Positions 14,284 to 18,772 of a DNA stretch of 18,772 nucleotides are shown piece by piece (within the stretch, counting starts at the first letter, position 1; each line of letters starts with the position of its first letter). Position numbers and translations under genes: made by a program. Source of the DNA: DASRRB01 sp036732755 (GTDB taxonomy: Bacteria; Planctomycetota; B15-G4; SIAN01). The stretch covers positions 1 to 18,772 of the forward strand of contig DAINBU010000101.1 of the NCBI GenBank assembly GCA_036732755.1, in the 5' to 3' direction. Under the pieces are notes generated by a model that was given only the letters and a program-made list of their open reading frames with translations, had not been told where the DNA came from and did no database searches.

Positions 14284-16247
14284 TGCAGCGTCTCGCGCTC
14301 GCGGCGCTCGGCGCGCTCGCGCTGGCGGCCGCGCGCCTGCCCGCGCAGGACTCGGCGCCGGTCGCGACGGCGCAGCCCCCGGCGCCCTTCGAGTTCGACC
14401 GTTCCGGCGGCCATCTCCCGATCACCTTCGACGTCCGCTTCCAGCTCGCCGACAAGGACGAGGCGCGCCTGCAGGTGCGCTTCGACGAGATCGACGAGCC
14501 GGGTGAGAAAGGCGCGAAGGGCGCGAAGGGCGACGGCGAGCACGAGATCCTCGCGCTCGACTTCCAGCCGTTCGAGGGGGCGCGCTTCGTCCTCTCGCGC
14601 AGCACGCGCAGCCAGTCGCTGGTGAGCAGCGCGCTGCTGCAGGTGCCCGAACCGAAGGGGCTCGAGTTCCAGCTGCACTTCGAGCTGCCGCAGGAGGGCG
14701 GGCTCTCCGTCACGCTGCCCGACGGGATGCCGGTGGTGATCGCGACGACGCCGCGCGCGCGCAGGATGCGCGTCGAGTTCGCGGCGAGCGGCGGCGTCCT
14801 CGCGTTCACGGCGACGGAGCCCGAGCGGGCGGAGCGAGTCGGGGGGCCGAGTTCCAGCTTCCTCATCACGGCGGACGCGAAGACCGACGCGCCGACGGCG
14901 GCGGAGCGCGCGCGGCGGGCACTGGGTCCCGTGTTCACGTCGGGGCTCCCGAACGCGCCGGCCATCAAGGAGGTCCGCGCCGTCGATCGGCAGGAGATCG
15001 CGGGCGGGATCCTCGAACGGCACGTGGTCGCGTTCGAGGAGGGCATCGAGGCGCCGCTCGTCGTCGCGCGGCCGACGGCGGATGCGAAGCGGTCGGCGCT
15101 GCTCTGCATTGCGGGTGGTCTCAAGGGGAACGCGGACGAAGCGGTCTTGCGCGCGCTCGCCGAGGGGATCGCGCAAGGCCGCACCGTCGCGGCCTTCGAG
15201 CTGATCGGCGCGGGCGAGCGGCGGCTGATCCTGCCGCACGATGCGTTGCGCGTGCCGGAGCTCGAACTGGTCGGCCTCTCGTCGTTCGACGGCGCGACCG
15301 TCGAGACGCTGCAGGTCCTGAAGTGGATGGTGGCCCGCGCGGACGTCGACGCGACTCGCATCGCGGTCGCCGGAAACGGCGCCGGGGCATTCGTCGCCGA
15401 GCGGATCGTCGCCGCGGATCCGTCGCATCCGGTCGAAAGGCTCGCCGGAAGCGGCTCCGACCTCACCGAGGAGTCGGTCCACGTCGGCGACGACTACCTG
15501 CACCTGCGCTTCGACTCGTGTCAGCTCGACCGCGCGCGCGCCCGCCGCGAGGAGTTGAGCGCTCCCGATCGCACGGTCGCGCTCGCCGACCGGATGGCGG
15601 CAGACCGGGTCGGTCCCGCCGGCGCGCTCGACCCGTCGTGGGGCTACCTGTTGTCCCGACTCTGGAAGGATCACGCGTTCCGCAAGGACGTCACGATCGT
15701 CTCCTCCGATCTCGGGAATCCGGTCGCCATCGAGGAGTGGACGCGCCGGCGCCCCAAGCTCGAAGACGAGGAGCTGTACGTGATCGATCCGACCGCGCTC
15801 GCGTTCGGCGCGGAGACCAGCGTCGACGTCGGTCTGTTCTTCCGGGAGCTGGCCAAGGCGCGCGGCGCGGACGCGGTGCCGCCCCGCGTCTTCGCCGACG
15901 GCGCGGTCGCGCTCCCGCTCCTCGCCGTGGTCGTGCGCGAGAAGATCGCGCTCACCTCCTTCACCGCGAGCCACGCGATCCCGAGCTTCGAGCTCCTGCT
16001 CAAGCGCCCCCACGAAGCGCACCGCGCCGAGCCGGAGCTCGGGGTGCTGACCCAGGGGCTGCCGGAGTGGGCGTTCGTCCCGAATGCGCTCACGCGCTGG
16101 GAGATCGAGGACGCCGTGCTCGAGCTGATCGGGCGCGGGGTCGCGGTCGACTGGCAGGATCCGGTCGACGCGCTGCGCCGCCCGCTCTCGCGCCACGACC
16201 GTCTCGCGATGTGGCCGCGCGTGCGCCACGCGAAGTTTGCGCGCTGA
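14283..16247 (+). CDS. Secreted acetyl-xylan-esterase-like alpha/beta hydrolase lacking the catalytic serine
   Basis: This 654-residue protein has a signal peptide (MQRLALAALGALALAAARLPAQ). Residues about 35-225 form a region of unknown fold that includes a collagen-like GEKGAKGAKGDG stretch at 74-85. From about 230 it resembles the alpha/beta-hydrolase (acetyl xylan esterase, AXE1-like) proteins common in Planctomycetota-type genomes: ILERHVVAFEEGIEAPLVVARP, then ALLCIAGG, DATRIAVAGNGAGAFVAERI, and a late FELLLKRPHE...GVLTQGLPEW region. At the elbow, where G-x-S-x-G is expected, the sequence reads G364-N-G-A-G368, so glycine replaces the nucleophile. It may be a non-catalytic relative, or I may have misplaced the elbow. 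The start overlaps the microprotein stop by one base; the CocE-like gene begins 25 bases downstream. Confidence 0.72.
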   Translation: MQRLALAALGALALAAARLPAQDSAPVATAQPPAPFEFDRSGGHLPITFDVRFQLADKDEARLQVRFDEIDEPGEKGAKGAKGDGEHEILALDFQPFEGARFVLSRSTRSQSLVSSALLQVPEPKGLEFQLHFELPQEGGLSVTLPDGMPVVIATTPRARRMRVEFAASGGVLAFTATEPERAERVGGPSSSFLITADAKTDAPTAAERARRALGPVFTSGLPNAPAIKEVRAVDRQEIAGGILERHVVAFEEGIEAPLVVARPTADAKRSALLCIAGGLKGNADEAVLRALAEGIAQGRTVAAFELIGAGERRLILPHDALRVPELELVGLSSFDGATVETLQVLKWMVARADVDATRIAVAGNGAGAFVAERIVAADPSHPVERLAGSGSDLTEESVHVGDDYLHLRFDSCQLDRARARREELSAPDRTVALADRMAADRVGPAGALDPSWGYLLSRLWKDHAFRKDVTIVSSDLGNPVAIEEWTRRRPKLEDEELYVIDPTALAFGAETSVDVGLFFRELAKARGADAVPPRVFADGAVALPLLAVVVREKIALTSFTASHAIPSFELLLKRPHEAHRAEPELGVLTQGLPEWAFVPNALTRWEIEDAVLELIGRGVAVDWQDPVDALRRPLSRHDRLAMWPRVRHAKFAR

Positions 16248-16272
16248 CCGCCGGCCGAGCGGAGTGCCTCCC

Positions 16273-18030
16273 GTGCGCCCGATCGTCGCGTCGCTCCTCG
16301 TCCTCTCGCTGGTCTCGCGGGCCGCGCCGGCGTTCGCGCGCGACGACGGCCCGCGCGGCGTCGCGAGCGTCCAGGGCTCGCTCACCCTCTCCGACGGGAC
16401 GCAGCTCACGCACACGCTCGTCCACTCCGGCGCGGCCGACGCGAAGGGGCCGTGGCCGGTCATCCTGGTGCGCACGCCGTACGGGCGCGGCGGCGCGGCG
16501 GACGCGGCGCGGGCGCTGGTCGAGCGCGGCGCGGCGATCCTCGTCCAGGACGTGCGCGGGCGCGGTGGATCGCAGGGGAGCTTCGAGCCGTTCCGGAACG
16601 AGGCGAAGGACGGCGGGGAGACGTTCGACTGGGTGGTCGCGCAGCCGTGGTGCGACGGCCGCGTCGCGACCTACGGCATGTCCTACCTCGGCATCACGCA
16701 GTGGCAGCTCGCGCCGCACGCCGGGCCGCGCCTCTCCGCGATGGTGAACCAGTTCTCTTCGGCCGACGTCTACCGCGACGTCGTCCACTTCGGCGGCGTG
16801 CAGGGGCTCGCGATCAGCCTCTCCTGGCTCCTGCTCAGCGCCAACCGCGGCATGACGGTGAAGTTCGACCACCTGCCGCTCATCGAGGCCGACGACGCGT
16901 CGTCGGGCGACCTGCCGACCTGGGACGACTGGTGCCGCCATCCGCTGCTCGACGACTACTGGCGGCCGCTCGACTACGGACCGCACTACCCGGAGGTCCA
17001 GTGCGCGGCGCTGCTCGAGGCGGGCTGGTACGACCTCTTCCTGCCCGGGCAGATCGACGACTACGTGAAGCTGTCGAAGCGCGACGGCCCGCCCGAGCGC
17101 CGCTTCGTGCGCCTGATCGTCGGGCCGTGGGACCACGGCGGCTTCAACGCCGCCGGCCGCCCCGACCTCGGGCCCGACGCCTACGCCGCGCCGCTCGAGG
17201 AGGAGGCGCAATTCCTCGACCGCTTCTTCTTCGGCCGCGCCAACGGCTACGAGCAGCGCGCCGGCGTGCGCGCCTTCTTCCTCGGCGAGAACGCGTGGCG
17301 CGAGCTCGACGCCTGGCCGCCGACGGCGGCGCGCGCGCTGCCGCTCTACCTGCACAGTCTCGGCGGCGCGGCCGCGAAGCCCGCGGGGGACGGGCTCCTG
17401 ATCGAAGGGAAGTCGCCGCCGCGCGACGAGCCGGCCGACGCCGTGACCTTCGACCCCGCCGACCCGTGCCCCTCCTACGCGAAGAGCCTCTGGACGCCGC
17501 TCGCGCTGCTCGACGACCAGGCGCGCATCGCGCGGCGTCCCGACGTCGCGGTCTACGCGACGCAGAAGCTGCCGCAGGCGGTGACGATCGCCGGCCCGAT
17601 CGAGCTCGAGCTCTGGTTCACGAGCGACGCGCCCGACGGCGACTTCGCGGCCAAGCTCGTCGACGTCGCGCCGGACGGCTCGTGCGAGTGGCGCAGCGAA
17701 GGAATCCAGCGCGCGCGCACGCGCGAGTCGCCGTCCCGCGAGGTGCTCGTGACCCCCGGCGAGCCGACGCGCCTCACCGTCCGCATGGGCCACGTCGCGT
17801 GCACGTTCGCCGCCGGCCACCGCATCGGCCTGCATGTGAGCGGCGCCAATTTCCCGCGCTTCTCTCGAAATCTGCACGGCGCCGAGCCGAGCGCGCTGGC
17901 GAAGTCAGGCCGGCCGGCGCACGTCCGGCTGCTGCACGATCCGTCGCACGTCTCGAAGCTCACGCTGTGGCGCATCGAGACGGCCTCACCGGCACCGGCG
18001 CCGACTCCCGCGCCGGCGGAAAAAAAATGA
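16273..18030 (+). CDS. Secreted CocE/NonD-family (X-Pro dipeptidyl-peptidase S15-like) hydrolase
   Basis: This 585-residue protein has a signal peptide (VRPIVASLLVLSLVSRAAPAFA, cleavage near AFA-RD). The family path is complete: VRTPYGRGG, VQDVRGRGGSQGSFEPF, EAKDGGETFDWVVAQPWCDG, then ATYGMSYLGITQW with nucleophile Ser137, the acid Asp254 in EAGWYDLFLPG and His288 in VGPWDHGGF. These match the Ser-Asp-His triad of cocaine esterase and related acyl-ester and beta-lactam-ester hydrolases. The C-terminal jelly-roll domain follows from about residue 420 (VAVYATQKLPQAVTIAG to MGHVACTFAAGHRIGLHVSG) and ends in a Pro/Ala tail. GTG 16273 is preferred: GGAG lies about eight bases upstream and the signal peptide begins there; a TTG at 16237 would overlap the preceding gene. 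The natural substrate is unknown. Confidence 0.92.
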   Translation: MRPIVASLLVLSLVSRAAPAFARDDGPRGVASVQGSLTLSDGTQLTHTLVHSGAADAKGPWPVILVRTPYGRGGAADAARALVERGAAILVQDVRGRGGSQGSFEPFRNEAKDGGETFDWVVAQPWCDGRVATYGMSYLGITQWQLAPHAGPRLSAMVNQFSSADVYRDVVHFGGVQGLAISLSWLLLSANRGMTVKFDHLPLIEADDASSGDLPTWDDWCRHPLLDDYWRPLDYGPHYPEVQCAALLEAGWYDLFLPGQIDDYVKLSKRDGPPERRFVRLIVGPWDHGGFNAAGRPDLGPDAYAAPLEEEAQFLDRFFFGRANGYEQRAGVRAFFLGENAWRELDAWPPTAARALPLYLHSLGGAAAKPAGDGLLIEGKSPPRDEPADAVTFDPADPCPSYAKSLWTPLALLDDQARIARRPDVAVYATQKLPQAVTIAGPIELELWFTSDAPDGDFAAKLVDVAPDGSCEWRSEGIQRARTRESPSREVLVTPGEPTRLTVRMGHVACTFAAGHRIGLHVSGANFPRFSRNLHGAEPSALAKSGRPAHVRLLHDPSHVSKLTLWRIETASPAPAPTPAPAEKK

Positions 18031-18511
18031 GGGCGCGCGGCGTTCCAGGCACCGGATCGCGGTCTCGCGAGGCCGGACCCGTGGAACGTCGCGCACCCTG
18101 AGCTCGAACCGGACGGCGCGGGCAGCCGTCGTCCGACCGTCCGTTCGCTCCGCAGGTCGCCGTACAGCCGACCCACGTCTCCGACGCGGAACGCGACGAG
18201 CGTCACGACGCCTTCGCCATGGCATGGGCGCCGTCCATACTCGTCGCCCCCTTCCTGGCCGGGGAGCGACGCGGACGAGCTCTCCGGATCGGACCGCGAG
18301 TTCCGCTGTACCCCACGGCGGCGCACCCGATTCGAACCGTGACCCCAAGAGCGGAACGGCGCGACGAAACCGCAGGACTTCTTCCATTTCTTTTTCGAGG
18401 TGCCGTCCGCCTGCGACTTCGGAGGTCCCGGGGTTCGAATCGAGCACCCTTCCCCCGGGGAGACGGTCCGGTTCCACCGTTAATGTCGCGCCGAGGGGAG
18501 GTCCGCGCCGC
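18031..18511. other. 481-base gap without a convincing gene
   Basis: This is the longest gap in the window. Open frames here are arginine/proline-rich with poor codon preference and I judge them spurious. It holds the stem-loop at 18041-18088, a locally AT-richer patch at about 18378-18400, and two opposite-facing copies of GGTTCGAATC (minus strand around 18323-18338, plus strand around 18432-18447) that resemble tRNA T-arm sequence but lack pairing T-stems. A GGGGAGG ribosome site near 18495-18501 belongs to the next gene. No tRNA, riboswitch or promoter could be confirmed. Confidence 0.5.
18041..18088 (+). terminator. Stem-loop after the hydrolase cluster
   Basis: A 7-base inverted repeat (cgttcca 18041-18047 / tggaacg 18082-18088) encloses a second perfect hairpin (tcgcg / cgcga with loop GTCT, 18057-18070), starting ten bases after the CocE-like stop. 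The position suits a terminator or 3'-end stabilising structure. There is no T-run, so a Rho-independent mechanism is not supported. Confidence 0.35.
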
Positions 18512-18772
18512 ATGTCGCGCCGCCGTTTCCTGTGGCTGCTCGTCGCGCTCACGGCGTGCGCGTTTGTCGTTCGGATCGCCGTCGCCGCCCGCTTCCAAGG
18601 CCTCGCCGAGCCTCCCGACGCCGCGAGCAACCCCGATCAGATCGACTACGAGCGGTTCGGCTGGCACCTCGCGAACGGCCAGGGCTACACGCTCGCGTCG
18701 GGCGATCCGACCGCGCGTCGACCGCCGCGAATGAGTGGCCCGCGAGGAGGTAGGGGACGAGCAGCGCGAAGG
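18512..18772 (+). CDS. GT-C family membrane glycosyltransferase (PMT/ArnT-like), N-terminal fragment
   Basis: The gene starts at ATG 18512, about ten bases after GGGGAGG, and runs off the window. Residues 1-5 are basic (MSRRR), then one membrane helix at about 6-27 (FLWLLVALTACAFVVRIAVA). After it come DQIDYERFGWHLANGQGYTL and GDPTARRPP. The acidic residues just after helix 1 and the GxGY(T/S)...PTA-RPPG sequence are typical of polyprenyl-phosphate-sugar-using GT-C enzymes that glycosylate lipids, proteins or cell-wall polymers at the periplasmic face. Only about 72 residues are reliable: after RPP (base 18727) codon preference collapses and the predicted residues (MSGPRGGRGRAARR) do not fit the family, which normally continues RPPG then a hydrophobic helix. 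Confidence 0.7.
   Translation, partial: MSRRRFLWLLVALTACAFVVRIAVAARFQGLAEPPDAASNPDQIDYERFGWHLANGQGYTLASGDPTARRPPRMSGPRGGRGRAARR
18728..18772 (-). other. Terminal segment that reads as coding on the opposite strand
   Basis: Read on the minus strand from 18770, this stretch gives FALLVPYLLAGHSFA with nearly every third position G or C, whereas the plus-strand continuation of the glycosyltransferase has many A and T third positions and an unlikely Gly/Arg-rich product. The minus-strand peptide looks like a membrane helix of the same kind of protein. This suggests an inverted or chimeric join at the contig end. Confidence 0.5.

Noticed and set aside
14513..14533. Tandem GGCGCGAAG units as a regulatory repeat
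   Set aside because: There are only about two copies, in frame, encoding the collagen-like GAKGAK string; this is coding low complexity.
16237..16272. TTG start giving a 12-residue longer CocE-like protein
   Set aside because: It would overlap the preceding gene and put Arg-rich residues ahead of a well-formed signal peptide; GTG 16273 has a suitable ribosome site.
13872..16475. Long minus-strand open frame opposite the hydrolase cluster
   Set aside because: Arg-rich low-complexity product, whereas the plus strand shows signal peptides, hydrolase motifs and normal codon preference throughout.
18320..18450. A tRNA gene in the gap
   Set aside because: The GGTTCGAATC cores look like T-loops but their 5' and 3' T-stem halves do not pair, and no acceptor stem or anticodon arm could be drawn on either strand.

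Overview
This window is very GC-rich bacterial DNA with strong G/C preference at third codon positions, genes packed on both strands, many 4-base stop/start overlaps, and Shine-Dalgarno-like GGAG sites before many genes. The diaminopimelate (succinylase) genes and several Sec-type signal peptides suggest a diderm bacterium. The mix of a secreted arylsulfotransferase-like protein, esterase/CocE hydrolases and a GH42-like hydrolase would fit a high-GC Planctomycetota, Acidobacteriota or Myxococcota-type genome, probably a metagenomic contig, but nothing here fixes the taxonomy. Both ends cut through genes.

Layout: (1) 1-3161, minus strand: a GH42-like glycoside hydrolase translationally coupled (GTGA) to a PLP aminotransferase that runs off the left end. 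(2) 3198-3752, plus: a membrane-anchored, TPR-like hypothetical protein, starting only 36 bases from the divergent hydrolase. (3) 5876-3738, minus: cupin, multi-pass membrane protein of unknown function, and endonuclease IV (nfo). (4) 5951-9167, plus: a tight dapE-dapC-dapD operon for the succinylase branch of lysine/diaminopimelate synthesis, with each junction an ATGA overlap and a -10 element placed so that the dapE message would be leaderless. (5) 12967-9190, minus: a 65-residue two-TM protein coupled to a heme-copper oxidase subunit III-like protein, then rmuC, then a secreted arylsulfotransferase-family protein. (6) 13121-18030, plus: three secreted alpha/beta hydrolases (a GDSMGG esterase, an acetyl-xylan-esterase-like protein whose nucleophile elbow lacks serine, and a CocE/NonD hydrolase) with a 48-residue membrane microprotein between the first two. 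(7) 18031-18511: the only long gap, with a hairpin after the hydrolase operon and two oppositely facing GGTTCGAATC elements. (8) 18512-18772: the N-terminus of a GT-C glycosyltransferase, whose last ~45 bases look like coding sequence in the opposite orientation, most likely an assembly artefact at the contig end.

Most of the window is housekeeping or common accessory metabolism. I found no CRISPR array, phage, transposon, toxin-antitoxin or defence locus. The more unusual points are the serine-less hydrolase beside two intact secreted hydrolases, the hydrolase-aminotransferase coupling, the orphan oxidase subunit III pair, the two leaderless promoter arrangements, and two compositional breaks near the window ends.
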